Positions 35,707-46,755 of a DNA stretch of 64,000 nucleotides are shown here, one piece after another. The notes beneath the pieces were generated by a model. It was not told the origin of the DNA, made no database searches, and saw only the letters and a list, made by a program, of their open reading frames with translations. The DNA comes from Phyto melanocephala (lineage: Eukaryota; Arthropoda; Insecta; Diptera; Rhinophoridae). The translations under genes and the position numbers were made by a program. The first letter of the stretch is position 1. Each line of letters begins with the position of its first letter. The stretch is taken from positions 116,821,833 to 116,885,832 of the forward strand of contig OW799233.1 of NCBI GenBank assembly GCA_941918925.1. The letters are read 5' to 3'.

Positions 35707-36342
35707 ACAAGTAACAGTGTTATATTCGGCCGTGCCGAATCTTATACGCCCTTCACAACGTGTAGTCATGCAATAACAATTGTTTGTATCACCATTCATC
35801 TCATATAAAATACGTACATAAATATGTATATACTGGTTAGAATAAATGTGGCATCGAATCCCAGCTGAGCCAAAAAAATTTTATTTTATTTTATTTAATA
35901 TATTATTTATATTTTATTATTTTTTTTTTCAATTTTTTTTGTAGTTTTTTTTTGTAATTTTTTTTATTTTTAATATATTTTTTTTTTAATTTTTTTTTTT
36001 TTTTTTGGCATGTTATTTACAAGTATGTATATATGTATGTTGTTGTAATTGTGAAAAAAATGAGGTGGTCGTGGTTTTTTGCTCATATCTCAGAAAGTTA
36101 TGGGGCGATTGTGCTGAATTTCAATATCGATTCATTCCTGGATATTTCCAAGAGATTGATACCATATACAGATCTGAGGAACATAAAGTTGCTTCTAAAA
36201 GTTGATTTCAACCAACACACGGACAGACGGATAAGCTTTCAGAAAATATATACTTTATGGGGTCGGAAATGAAAATTGTAGAAATTACAAACGGAATGAC
36301 AAAGCTATATATACCCTTGTGCACCACATGTGGAGGGTATAA
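35707..36342 (-). mobile_element. Helentron/mini-me-type element, copy C, inside the Penelope-like element
   Basis: In minus orientation. The 3' end starts at ACAAGTAACAG and has the hairpin ATTCGGC-cgt-GCCGAAT (35724-35740). Then comes a tRNA-like stretch (GGTTAGAATAAATG then CATCGAATCCCAGC, about 35829-35869). An A/T-only zone and the core (TTGATTTCAACCAACACACG, CTTTATGGGGTCGGAAATG) follow, and the 5' TATACCCTTGTG...GGAGGGTATA pair ends at 36342. The core is slightly shortened: the (GTCY) run is reduced to GGACAGACGG. Confidence 0.8.
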
Positions 36343-36403
36343 TAAGAAAAATAGTAGCACAAGACTGACAACTGAACCCAAAATTTATAAATCATTAACT
36401 TAA

Positions 36404-36862
36404 GTATGTCCCTCTTTTATCTGAAAGATTGAAAACTCAAACATTTACGACTATAGAAAATATAGTAAACTGTTTAGTAAAACAAAAGATAAGATAGATA
36501 AACTTGAAATGTCTAATTTAGTGTATAAAATACCATGTAATGGTAATGATACTGAAAGTTGTGACAAGGTTTATGTAGGAACAACAAAGAATAAATTAAA
36601 AACTAGGATCGCTGGACATAGATCTGATCAGAAATACAGGAACTACACTAACAGGCATTATCATTACTTTGCGCTAGTTCTAATCATTATCCAGACTTCA
36701 ATAAAACTTTTAAAAATTTTAAACAAAGAAAACAATTACAGACGTAGAAATATGTTAGAAATGTTACAAATTATTAAAGTACCACCTACACAGAGAATTA
36801 ATTATAAGACTGATACTGCAAATGTTGCCCAAAATTATAGATTATTAGTTAATAAGATCTGA
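36404..36862 (+). pseudogene. Penelope-like GIY-YIG endonuclease
   Basis: The best open frame (36509-36862) starts at MSNLVYKIPC, which is internal to the domain region. It shows a CDKVYVGTTKNKLKTRIAGH core with the tyrosine-V-G strand and the arginine/histidine of GIY-YIG nucleases. A downstream KENNYRRRNMLEML block carries the usual glutamate, then INYKTDTANVAQNY. Upstream, YVPLLSERLKTQTF and KLFSKTKDKIDKLE lie in frames that differ, so at least one frameshift exists. A stretch after HRSDQK looks altered compared with the family. In intact elements this enzyme nicks the target for reverse transcription. Confidence 0.8.
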
Positions 36863-37075
36863 AAACGGTAGTCTAATAGTATTAGTTATTTTTGTAAATT
36901 ATTACTTAAATATGTGAATGAATTATTTTTGTTTGTTTGTTTGTTTGTATATTTCAAAAATTGTTTATATTGAAAAAAGGAAAAATATTTTCCCGCCTTT
37001 TTACAAAATATTTTTTCAATTTGAAATTTTTTTAAATTTGTTTTTTGTTTTTATAAAATGTGTTTACATATTACC

Positions 37076-37106
37076 CTGAAGAAGCTACCCATTGTTGGTA
37101 GCGAAA
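37076..37106 (+). ncRNA. Hammerhead-like core in Penelope tail, copy 1
   Basis: The segment reads CTGAAGA, an extra A, stem GCTACC / GGTAGC with a 7-base loop, then GAAA. CUGANGA-stem II-GAAA is the catalytic core layout of hammerhead ribozymes, which are known in Penelope-like elements. The extra base before stem II and the lack of clear stems I and III make activity doubtful. Confidence 0.4.
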
Positions 37107-37135
37107 TATTGGTTAATAATAAATAATTTTTTATA

Positions 37136-38510
37136 AAAAAACTAAAAAAGTTGATCTCAAGCTTGAAAAAATCATATATAATATATATATTTTTTATAGC
37201 ACAAACTAATACATTTTAGTGGTAAGGTCTATTTTGTTAAATATTTGCTTAATGTGAACATACCTTATGTCACTTACAAAAATATATGAAAAATTATGTT
37301 AATGCTATTAACAAAAGATGCTTTCTTCATTGCGGTTGTCGGTAGCTGTTAATTTTGGTTTATTACTCATATCACTGACCAATTGAATACCCGTTTGACA
37401 AGAAGACGCAAGAATAAAAACTGATCTAAAAAGTAAACGACTTCTTTTATTATTACTCGTAACATATTGACATAAACATAAACTGTTGTAAATGTATCCA
37501 GGGGTAAAGAAGCGGACAGTAGGCCTTATAAAAGGCCTTATTAAGAGGATACAAGGACTCCCATACCCTTTGTATACTCACTTCTTTTTAACTCGCGTTG
37601 GGATATAGATCAATTGCTACTATTAGATCTTCTGATAAAGACCTCTTCAAAACCATTAGTATGAAGACCACTTGAAAGACTTTAAGATTTTTAAATTTAA
37701 AAAAAATTTCTGCTTTTTCCAATTTTATTAAACGCTTTATGCATCTTTAGAACTGTATAGTGAGTTTGGAAGCGAGTATGCAGTGGGTTTCGCAATCTTT
37801 GTTCGCTAAATAAGGCCTTTTACAAGATGTTACCTAAATGTATAAATGGAAAAATTTACAAACAAAAATTCATATTTCTGGTGAACTAAATATGTATGTA
37901 TATACATACATACATACATACATATGTACAAACTTATCATGACAATTTGGTCAAAACATTTATTTTTAATTTTTCCGTTACTTTTTTTCATAAAAATTTA
38001 TTTATTTAAGTAAGAAAAATTCACGTTACCACTAAAGATAAGGTATCTTTTTGTTAAAAACATTTTATTTATCTTTGTGGAGGTAAAGTATTTGTTCGTA
38101 AAAAACGTATTATTTGTAAATAATTATCTTTTTTCCAGTCTATTACAGTAATAATTTACCGGTCATGATTTATTTCGTAAATGTTAAGTAACTTTTGGAT
38201 TATTTTTTTATACATTAAAGTTTTATTATAAACAAAAACATTTATATTTAAAACGTTGTAATATCTTGAAACACACAGTTTTACAGCAAGGGTTTCCTAG
38301 TTAGCCTTTAAAAGTATTTATAAATAAAAGAATTTTTATAGAAGCTTTTCTACACATTAAGAAATGGTAGAAATTTGTAATTACTTATAGCTACCTATTA
38401 AACATTCCCTAACAAAAACTCGCATAAAAAAATTATTTATTTAAATTTGTGTATAAGTAAAGATTTTTTAATCAACTCAAGTATTTTAATTAAGAAAAAA
38501 TTCATAGTAA
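37136..38510. other. A/T-rich stretch, nothing definable
   Basis: Contains TA and ACATACAT runs (about 37168-37190 and 37890-37925). No gene or bounded repeat is supported. Confidence 0.4.
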
Positions 38511-38802
38511 CAGCCAAACCAAAACAAGAGCGTTAACGTTGTGTAATAGAAAGTAATTTTCACTTATAATGTTTAATAAAATTCACTAAATTGATTTGAA
38601 AATAACTAAGACAGCATTGCTTTTTAACAATTGCAAAAGCAAAGTAGTTGTACTACAGGTAACTTTAATACTTAACGCTCTGTCAAAATTGACTCAATTC
38701 AATTGCAAAGCGTTGTCGCTGCGCTATTTCTACAAAGCGTATGGGAAAGGATAATTTTTGACATTTAAAAAAACGCTTGCCGCTCTTGGTTAGGTATGGC
38801 TG
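38511..38802. mobile_element. TIR repeat family 3, copy with TAA target duplication
   Basis: Ends read CAGCCAAACCAAAACAAGAG (left) and CAGCCATACCTAACCAAGAG (minus strand, right). TAA flanks both sides (38508-38510 and 38803-38805), the three-base TWA duplication typical of PIF/Harbinger. It is 292 bp and noncoding. Related copies lie at 27678-28055 and about 31285-31530. Confidence 0.65.
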
Positions 38803-38999
38803 TAAGATATGTGTACATACATTCATACATATCTATTTTATATATATATATATACATAGATACATACATAGATACATACATATAGGCTGCCTTAAAATCG
38901 CAAAATTCGAATTAATTTTAACACACAGTTTTTAGCTTTTTGATTGTTATTTCTTTATTAAGTCATAAAGTACATAGGATAGGGATATTTTTAGAATAA

Positions 39000-39390
39000 A
39001 GCATCGAGCAATTGGCCTTCACGGCTTTGCATACACATACGAACTAGTTTGACAAAATAATTAAAGACCATTTTGAACAAGTGTGGCTGAATTTCGTTGA
39101 TATAAGTAGCATTGAATCTCGAATTGAGGATCCTGGATTGTCAGCTACACTTTTACGCACTGCTTTAAAACTGACATTTAAGCAGTTTGTTTTTGGACGA
39201 CCAGTGTGTGTGGCGTCTTCAACGGATCCTTTGAATTTTTCAATTAATCTCTTCACAGTTGACATAGTTAAAGCACTATTCCGACCATATTTTGTATAAA
39301 ATTTTCGAACTGCGTACGCTTAGCTTTCATTATTTTTGAAATATTGTTTAGAAATGGAACACGTTGTTCCATCGTGTAAAGCTCTATAAT
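39000..39390 (-). pseudogene. Mariner-type transposase N-terminal fragment
   Basis: On the minus strand the longest frame (39265-39044) has MSTVKRLIEKFKGSVEDA, the end of the first helix-turn-helix. VRKSVADNPGSSIRD follows, the start of the second one. Further 5' (39380-39270) frames with MEQRV and YTKYGRNSA-like text give the beginning of the domain. It stops near 39000 without a catalytic domain. The neighbouring catalytic fragment (39560-40120) lies on the other strand. Confidence 0.65.
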
Positions 39391-39559
39391 ATATGAAATC
39401 TTTTAGGGTCGCCAATACTTTACTGCACAAATGGCGACAAATTAAAATCTTTACATTTTAATTTAGTTCGGATATTTTATATATTATTAGAGGTATTTTT
39501 TAGACGACTTCCGAATGATTTTACTGTAAAACTAGTTGTCATACTAATGAGGTGTGTTT

Positions 39560-40120
39560 GACTTTTTTTGGCAAATCACCATGCACCAAAACAACTTTTA
39601 CAAATCGTGGAAATTTATTTCCAAAATTCGCACTGATAATTAACTTTTGGAATCACGCTTTTATCGTCAAATCATCTTCAGCGATGAGGCTTATGATTTA
39701 CAGATATGTAAACAAGCACAATTGTCGTTTCTGGAAAAAGGACAATCCTCATAAGACGCTAATACTAAAAAATCACTGTTTGGTGTGGTTTACATTTTTA
39801 AGATGTCATGGGATCATTTATCTTTAAATCCGAAACCGTTGCCATCATTAGCGTGAGGGGCAAACTCTATAGGCAAAATCTATATGTAATTTTCTTATTT
39901 CTCATATCTTTGCAAGTCGTTTGGAAAGATAAATCATTCCAATAAGACGGCGTACAGTCGCCATACAGCGCGTGAAACGATCACTTTGTTGAGCCAAACT
40001 ATTGGTGTCCGAATTATCTCAAGTAATTTACCTGTGCATTGGCCACCACGTTTGTGTGATTTGACAACTTTAAACTACTTTTTGTGAGGGTATGTCAAAT
40101 CTTAGGAAAAACACCGAAGT
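39560..40120 (+). pseudogene. Mariner-type transposase catalytic fragment
   Basis: On the + strand, frames contain RQIIFSDEAY (first catalytic aspartate, about 39667-39697), YVNKHNCRFWKKDNPHKT (39702-39755) and a CLVWF...GIIYL block. Later come SARETITLLSQT, VRIIS, PVHWPPRLCDLTTLNYF and a WGYVKS-like end (39960-40110). The third acidic motif is therefore recognisable. Frameshifts and stops are frequent. No TIR was found, and the N-terminal domain next door reads in the opposite direction. Confidence 0.65.
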
Positions 40121-40420
40121 AATTGTACATGGGTGCTAATATCTCAGTTGGTTTAAAACCGATTTGTTAATTTCTGAGATTACGGCTTATAATTTAGTAT
40201 CTTGCGCGTGTTCAAAAATTATTTAGGAGATTAAAAAATTTTGATTTATATCAAAAATATATATTTTTTCAAATAAGTTTTGCCTATAACTTTGCCGAAT
40301 AAATTATTTCTAGGAAATATTTTTTTTAGTTCAATAAAAAAAGCTTGTGTTTTATTTGTTTTTCACTGCTATTTGTTGTTTCTTTTACTGCAGTTTATGT
40401 ACTTTTTTGTGTGTTTATTT

Positions 40421-41681
40421 CACTGTTGCCAACTTTTTCCCAAAGAACATCGCTAAAATAAGTAGAAAAGCAGCTAGAAAATAGCTAAAAAATTATCAAA
40501 ATTTTAGCGATAAATTGCTATTTATTTATTTATTTTTTTAAATTCTGGCGGAAAATTTAGCGTTTTATCGCTAAGTTTTTCTTAAATAATGACAGAAAGA
40601 AAAAAAAGAAAAGTACAGTCGTTTTTATTACGAAGGCATTTTAATACACAATTTACATATGTATGAAGGTATGTGAAGAAATTCAAGAAATATACGTACA
40701 CATATATACGTTGTATTTAAATTCAAAAAGTAACGTTTATCAAGTATTACTAATTGCAGCCAAGCTTAGAAATGACACAATTTGTTGTTTTCGGTACTGA
40801 AAATTATTATTAAAATACTTATGTATATCAAATAGAAAATTTATTTCTGATTTGGGTTTTTAGTTTTTAAAAAATATGCCTTAATAACTTGATGACACCA
40901 ACGTCTATTGATTTATTTCCTAATACACTATATCTAGAACCTGATACATCGTTTCTAACTTCCATAAGGAGATGGGTCACTAAAACATTTTTATTTATCG
41001 CTAAGCATTTGTTTTTATGAATACGGTTTTTATTCGTTCCATCGAAATTTTTTTTTACATAAATCACTAAAGTGATCAATTGAATTGATTGACATATGTT
41101 GAGATATAAAAGAAGCCTTCATTTTATTTAAATTTTCTCCAATATAACCCTCTCACCGATACAGATGTCTTGTGCTTTTAAATTTAAAATTTTGCAGACA
41201 GGGATCACATGCATCAATATCCTTTTGTAATCTTGAATTACCCAGGACTTAAACTTTTAATAAGTTAACCATGCACACATTTTTGATTATATTAGTTTTT
41301 TTTTTTTGCAATATTTCGAATTTCTTGCAAGAAATTTTTAAGTAAGTAGTTTTTTTTTATGATTCACAAACTCATATAAAGAAAGAACGCAACGTTTATT
41401 TGACATATACTTTTTACAATAAAATTATTTGAGATATAAACTTTGCAAGATAAAATTTGTTTTTGAATTTAAATGTATGTGCTTTTTGGCTTTCAGATGC
41501 CAAAATCTGAAATGGTATCTAGTCTTTAAGAATGTTAACAACAAATGTATTAAAAACACGTTAAAAACCAACATCGCAAAAATCGCTAGATTTCCCGCTA
41601 AAGCTAAATCATATTTTTCCCCGCAAAAAATGTTTAAAAGTCGCTAGATTTGACGAGAAAATAGCTGAAATGGCAACAGTG
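40421..41681 (-). mobile_element. hAT element, 1261 bp, with perfect 8-bp target duplication
   Basis: GTTTATTT stands directly on both sides (40413-40420 and 41682-41689). Termini are CACTGTTGCCA at both ends in inverted orientation (11 bp), followed by subterminal copies of TAGCGAT/ATCGCTA and AGAAAATAGC. This structure is diagnostic of hAT. The interior is A/T-rich and holds only a decayed transposase fragment on the minus strand. Confidence 0.9.
40867..41079 (-). pseudogene. hAT transposase fragment (region of first catalytic residue)
   Basis: The 70-codon frame ends with MEVRNDVSGSRYSVLGNKSIDVGVIKLL, which resembles the SKYSVLIDESTDVSxxKLL block around the first catalytic aspartate of one hAT group. 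Here the DESTD signature is altered to NKSID. The rest of the gene is not recognisable. It lies inside the TIR-bounded hAT and so belongs to it. Confidence 0.55.
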
Positions 41682-41689
41682 GTTTATTT

Positions 41690-44084
41690 TATAATTTCTT
41701 GAATTGCAGTTTAGTTCATAAATAGATAACAATTTTTATTGTTCAAACACAGAAAAGTATTCTACTAATTATACCAGAGTCTGGTAAAAAAAAGTATCCT
41801 AATAATCATACCAGAGTCTTAGTTATATTATGTAAAAATTTCAAGGAGATCTGTCCAGCAATATAGCTTACCTGAGGGGATTCTCAGACCTACCCGATAT
41901 GCACACAAAATTTTATGATAATTGTTCGACCTTTTACGGAGGAGTTTAATCACAAACACCACGACACGAGAATTTAATATATTAGGTTATAAATTAATAA
42001 AAAAAAAAAAAAAATGATATTAAAGCAGCAGCATTTCTAAGTTTTTAAATTAATATTGTTTTAAAGCTTGCTTGAGTATGAAATCTCATGCCATTTTTTT
42101 AATTATTATACTCAAAATAACCAATGTGTTCAATTCGTTGTTTCTAATCGACATCTTGTTATTCTTAAATTAGTGTTTCTATACTCAAATTAATGTTGTC
42201 TGTAAATGCAAAGCAAGCCAAAAGATGAATGCTTTTTTAACAATTATTTTAAGCTTTCCAAGTAAAAGCCTATAACTATGTTATATTTCTGTTAAGCAGA
42301 TTTTCATTTTCTACAACCCATGCTTTGTAAATTTGTATATGTAAATTTCAAAATTGTAACAATTTTAATTGAGGTTATTTTATTTATTTGAAATCATTAT
42401 CAAATGTAGAAAATTATGAAATTAAAAAAAATGGAAAGTAAATTCATTATAAAGAAAACTTACGCATATCATTTAATATGTATTTAGTTGCTCACGACAA
42501 CTATTTAAAATTACATGGCATGTTAGTATGTATATTTTTTAACATACATACTTACATGTATGCATATTGGTAAATAAGTTTATAAGAAATTTCGTAAAAA
42601 AAAAAAAACAATGTTAAACATTTTTATAAAAGTAGCGCCCCTGCTAATCTAATACAACGCTGACACTTATGTTGCATGACATAGAAAAAGCAGCAACAAC
42701 AACAACAAGACAACAGAAACAAAAAAGTAACAACCACTTAAAAAGTTGTTAAAGAAAATGTTTAATTTATGATTTCACCGATTTAATAGAGTAACAACAA
42801 CATGGAACAACAAAAAGCATAACGTACATACCTATACACATTTGTTTGTATGTTTACACAACTTTTTAAGGTATGTTTTCTTATTTAATTTGATGTTAGT
42901 ATTTTTGTGTATGTGAACGTTTGGTGTTTAAGGCCTAGAAAAAAGTTATTGAAACGTAATTGCCTTCAAATAGTTCAAAAACAAGACAACTTTTTTATTT
43001 ATATATTTTTTTTTTATCAAAATACACTATCAAGGTTTAGTTAAAGTTATTCATATAAACAAATTCTGCATAATTCGAAAATTATTCTAATAGCTTTTAA
43101 GTGATTTAATTTGTTACATTTTAATATCAAAAAGAACTTTTGTGTATGTTTTACATACATATAGAATTAAAAAAAATCTAAATATTTCAAAGAACTCAGA
43201 CACAAAAAGTTTAAAACAAGTAAGTGGAAAAAAGGTTCTTCTTGAATCGTTCACCGTTCATTTTTTTTAGTAGTGTTTTATTTTGGTAAAAAATAAAGAT
43301 ATTTTTAGGATGATTATTTATAGCATTTTTGTGTGTTTCAATCGTTTAACATTATAATAAAATTCTTGTTTAATCTTATCGCTTCAAATCTATAATTCCT
43401 ATGATTTTTTTTTTATATTTTTTAACGAAAGGTGGTGCTATATGGTTCAAGCTATTTTATAACTTCGTAGCTAAATTACCATAGGTGACATAAATATGTA
43501 TGTAGGTATATAAATACATATTTGTAGGCTTAAAAAACAACGTTCTTCTAATTTTTACAGATTTCAAGAAAGCAAAAAAGCAAATATCTTATAAAAAATT
43601 TAATTGCAACATATAATTTTTAGTTATGGTTTCGAAAATTATAATTTTTTTGTTGCTAATTTAATTACACCCCCACTTTTTAGTTTGTAAGGTTTTTGCA
43701 AATATGTAGTTATGTGTTTTTACGTTTAATTATGCGTTGATGAAATTAACTAGTATTTAATATTCAACTAACAAGCTGAGATATGTATAAAACCACTGTA
43801 AATTCGTCGTTCAATTTTTGGTGTCGTTCCATTGGCTACGAAATTTGTTTAAACTACATAACTATGCTCATATGCATATATATGCCCTTAATTTTAAAAG
43901 TGATATAAGTCAAAAAAAAAAAAAGTAAAGCTTTAAACTAAATTAGTTTAATTTAATTCGATTACTTGCAAATGGTCTATTAACTATAACATAATTTTCA
44001 TATGAGATACATACAAAATTGCACATTCATAAAAAATGTTTCATTCATTAAAACGAAAATCGAAACAAAATTTACATGACTTAC
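41690..44084. other. A/T-rich stretch, nothing definable
   Basis: The two near-repeats ATACCAGAGTCT at 41770-41820 are the only local repetition noted, plus CAACAA-rich sequence near 42690-42810. No gene or bounded repeat is supported. Confidence 0.4.
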
Positions 44085-44301
44085 GGGCCATTATTACAAC
44101 TTGCCTTTAGTTAAAGGTAGGATTTTTTGTACCGTATAAAAAGCTTCGCATTATTACAACTTTCATTTTTTATTGTTTAATAATAATAATAATAATATTA
44201 AATAGATAAAAAAACAATAAATAAAGAATATTTACTGCAAAGTCATTTATCGATCTGACAAAATCCTGCCTTTAGCTAAAGGCAAGTTGTAATAATGGCC
44301 C
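44085..44301. mobile_element. MITE, 217 bp, with long TIRs
   Basis: Arms of about 42 bp run GGGCCATTATTACAACTTGC plus CTTTAGTTAAAGGTAGGATT, and the complement at the right with two or three differences. Within each arm CCTTTAG(T/C)TAAAGG is itself palindromic. TTA occurs at 44081-44083 and 44302-44304, with one extra C on the left, suggesting a PIF/Harbinger-like TTA site. Interior is (AAT)n-rich and noncoding. Confidence 0.75.
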
Positions 44302-44920
44302 TTATACCACTTTCATAATTAAGGGAACTTTGTATGAGACAAAGAAATATATAAGAAAAACTACAAAGGAAAGGTTGCGACAGTTTTAACTGCGGCGGAA
44401 ATAAGAAAAATTCCAAGAATTTTGTCAAAATCAACTTATGATATCAAAAGTCAAATTGAAAGCTGGCGTTAAAGCAGTATATCAACGAAAATTAAGCAAA
44501 AATTCAAAAAATAACAATGAACATATGAGGGGGAATAGAATAACTTTGCGGTAAAGTGAGTAGAGAAGCTTACAAAACTCAGATAAATTTAATTTTTCCA
44601 GAAGTAAATGTAATTTTTTTACCAATCCCTTAGATTTTGCAACAGCATAATGCACCTATGAAATAGCTAAAACTGAGAAATAGGTTATTTCAAAGCAATG
44701 ATAGTAGTTAAAGAGCTAACCTTTTTCTTACGTCACGGGCTTATCTAGAGTCAGAATATTTTTTAAAAAATACAATCTGCATTGCAGATAAAATTTAAAT
44801 GTATATGTAAGTAGATATTTGTTTTACATAAAATGTTACAAGCATCCAAATCAGGAACATGTTAAAAGGCTATATTTTTTGCGATCTAAAAGACTTAATT
44901 TTATTTAGATTTAAAGAAAA
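44302..44920. other. A/T-rich stretch, nothing definable
   Basis: No coding, RNA or repeat boundary recognised. Confidence 0.4.
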
Positions 44921-45694
44921 ACAAGTAAAAGCGCTATATTCGGCCGTGCCGAATCTTATATACCCTTCACAACGTGTAGTCATGCAATAACAGTAAATTC
45001 ACGTATGTATGTTAAAAAAAACAAAAAAAAAAAATAAAAAAAAAATTTTAAAAAAAAAAATTTAAAAAAAAAATTAAAAAAAAAAAAATTAAAAAAAAAA
45101 AAATTATTATATACATATATAATATATATAAAACAAAAAAAAAATAAAAAAAAAATTAAAAAAAAAAAAATAAAAAAAAATAATAATAAAAATATATATA
45201 ATATATTAAATAAAAAATAAAAAAAAAAATAAAAAAAAAATTAAAAAAAAAAATTTAAAAAAAATTTAAAAAAAAATTTTTTTGCCTCAGCTGGGATTCG
45301 ATGCCACGTTTTCTCTAACCAGTATACACGTTTGTATGTATGTATGTTGTTGTTGTAATGTTGTTTTTATGAAAAGAAAATCGAGGTGGTCGTGGGTTTT
45401 TGCTCAGATCTCAGTTGTTTATGTACCGATGTTTCTGATTTTCAATACCGATCTACTCCCGAATATTTCTGATATTTTAATACCTTACCCGGGTCCAACC
45501 TATGTCGGGGGGCTTCAAAAAGTTGATTTCAACATACACACGGACAGACGGACAGACGGTCAGGGCTTAATCGACTCCTCTATTCATAAGCTTTCAGAAA
45601 ATATATACTTTATGGGGTCGGAAATGAAAATTGTAGAAATTTCACACGGAATGACAAACCTGTATATACCCTTTTTCACTGTGTGAAGGGTATA
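44921..45694 (-). mobile_element. Helentron/mini-me-type element, copy D
   Basis: This is the best preserved copy in the window. The 3' end (ACAAGTAAAAG, hairpin ATTCGGC-cgt-GCCGAAT at 44938-44954) is followed by a long A/T-only zone. The tRNA-like GCTGGGATTCGATGCCAC...TAACCAGTATAC block lies at about 45288-45325, in sense with respect to the element. The core ends with the (GTCY) run (GGACAGACGGACAGACGG) and a TATACCC...GAAGGGTATA pair. A 134-codon + strand frame across the core is only a by-product of this conserved sequence. Confidence 0.8.
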
Positions 45695-46261
45695 AAAATG
45701 TTTCAAGACTACTTGTTTTTTTTTTTTAAATTTGAGAAAGGAAACTAAATGAAAATACTTGTAAAATGAAAAAGGAACGGGTTAGTTAAAAGTTTCCTTA
45801 CCAGTGTTTTTCCAGATATAAAGAAACAAAGTTACAATGTAAAGCTTTTTAATGCAACTTCTGGGATAATTAAGATTGTGACGTACGTTATAGAAATTAA
45901 TATACGATTTGTTACTATTTTTATTGAAGAATTTAAAGTTTTTTATTTTTTATATGACATAATATTAAATTGATTTAAATTTTTTAACATCTTAAAAAAA
46001 ATCATTCTACTCATAAAAAAACTCTTTTTCGTGACGCACGCTAATAAACGTAATATATCATACCTAATTACAGTGTTTTCAAAATAGTAAACAAGAACAT
46101 ATTTTACTCAAATTTAAGACAATTTAATAAATAAATACCTTCCACCTATATTAACACTAAAGTAATGATATCAACACCTAAAAAATGTTAATTTATCGAT
46201 CAGAGGCAGGGTTAAATTTTGTTATAACTTTTTTGTTAACTTGTCTTATATTACCTTAAAC
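45695..46261. other. A/T-rich stretch, nothing definable
   Basis: No coding, RNA or repeat boundary recognised. Confidence 0.4.
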
Positions 46262-46513
46262 TAGTAAGAGTGCTATATTCGTCCGTGCCGAATCTTATAT
46301 ACCCTTCACAACGTGTAGTTATGCAATACAACGTACATACATATAAAAAACATACATATATAAAAACATCCCATTGTAAAATTATAAATTGAGTTTATGT
46401 ATGTATTAAAAAAATAATAAATAAAAAAAAATATAAAAATATAAAAAATAAAAATATAAAAAATAAAAATATAAAAAATAATAATTATTTATTTTATTTG
46501 ACCTCTTTTTTTT

Positions 46514-46755
46514 AATTTTTATATTTAATTGTTCAAGCCTAAGGTCATACAACAGTTTTTTTTTTTTAGTATACAAAAAGAAAATGTAATTTTTTGTTAA
46601 TTTGTTAATTGATTTTTCCTGAAGATGCTACACTAAGGAGTAGCGAAATATTGAGAAAGAAAATAAAACATTGTTTAATTTTTGTTGCTTTTTATAAAAA
46701 AAATATAAAATCTGTTTTATGACCTTAGGCTTGAACAATTAAATATAAAAATATA
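46514..46755 (+). mobile_element. Penelope-like tail between inverted arms
   Basis: Arms of about 42 bp are inverted and differ at only about one position. The left contains TTAATTGTTCAAGCCTAAGG and TCATACAACAG (46524-46555); the right is its complement (46712-46743). Between them is a 156-bp segment with the same CTGAAGA-hairpin-GAAATATTG motif and TTTTTATAAAAAAA end as the tail of the element at 35418-37135. Odd terminal inverted repeats are a known feature of Penelope insertions. No coding part is present. Confidence 0.65.
46619..46648 (+). ncRNA. Hammerhead-like core in Penelope tail, copy 2
   Basis: CTGAAGA, one extra T, stem GCTAC / GTAGC with an 8-base loop, then GAAA. Compared with the core at 37076-37106, the loop has changed while the stem stays paired. 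Stems I and III are not clear. Confidence 0.4.

Larger units (their letters stand above)
35418..37135 (+). mobile_element. Penelope-like element, 5'-truncated, split by a Helentron
   Basis: Two coding blocks of one retroelement are colinear on the + strand: the end of a reverse transcriptase (35418-35706) and a GIY-YIG endonuclease (36404-36862). Between them lies a complete Helentron copy (35707-36342). The 3' tail holds a hairpin motif at 37076-37106 and an A/T-rich end near 37135. RT followed by GIY-YIG is the domain order specific to Penelope-like elements. The 5' half of the RT is absent and (TA)n takes its place. Confidence 0.85.

Noticed and set aside
45282..45686. Longest + strand open frame near 45.3 kb (134 codons)
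   Set aside because: It runs through the conserved Helentron core and the tRNA-like block. The parallel frames in other copies (46824-47105, 36033-36272) are DNA-level repeats, not a protein family.
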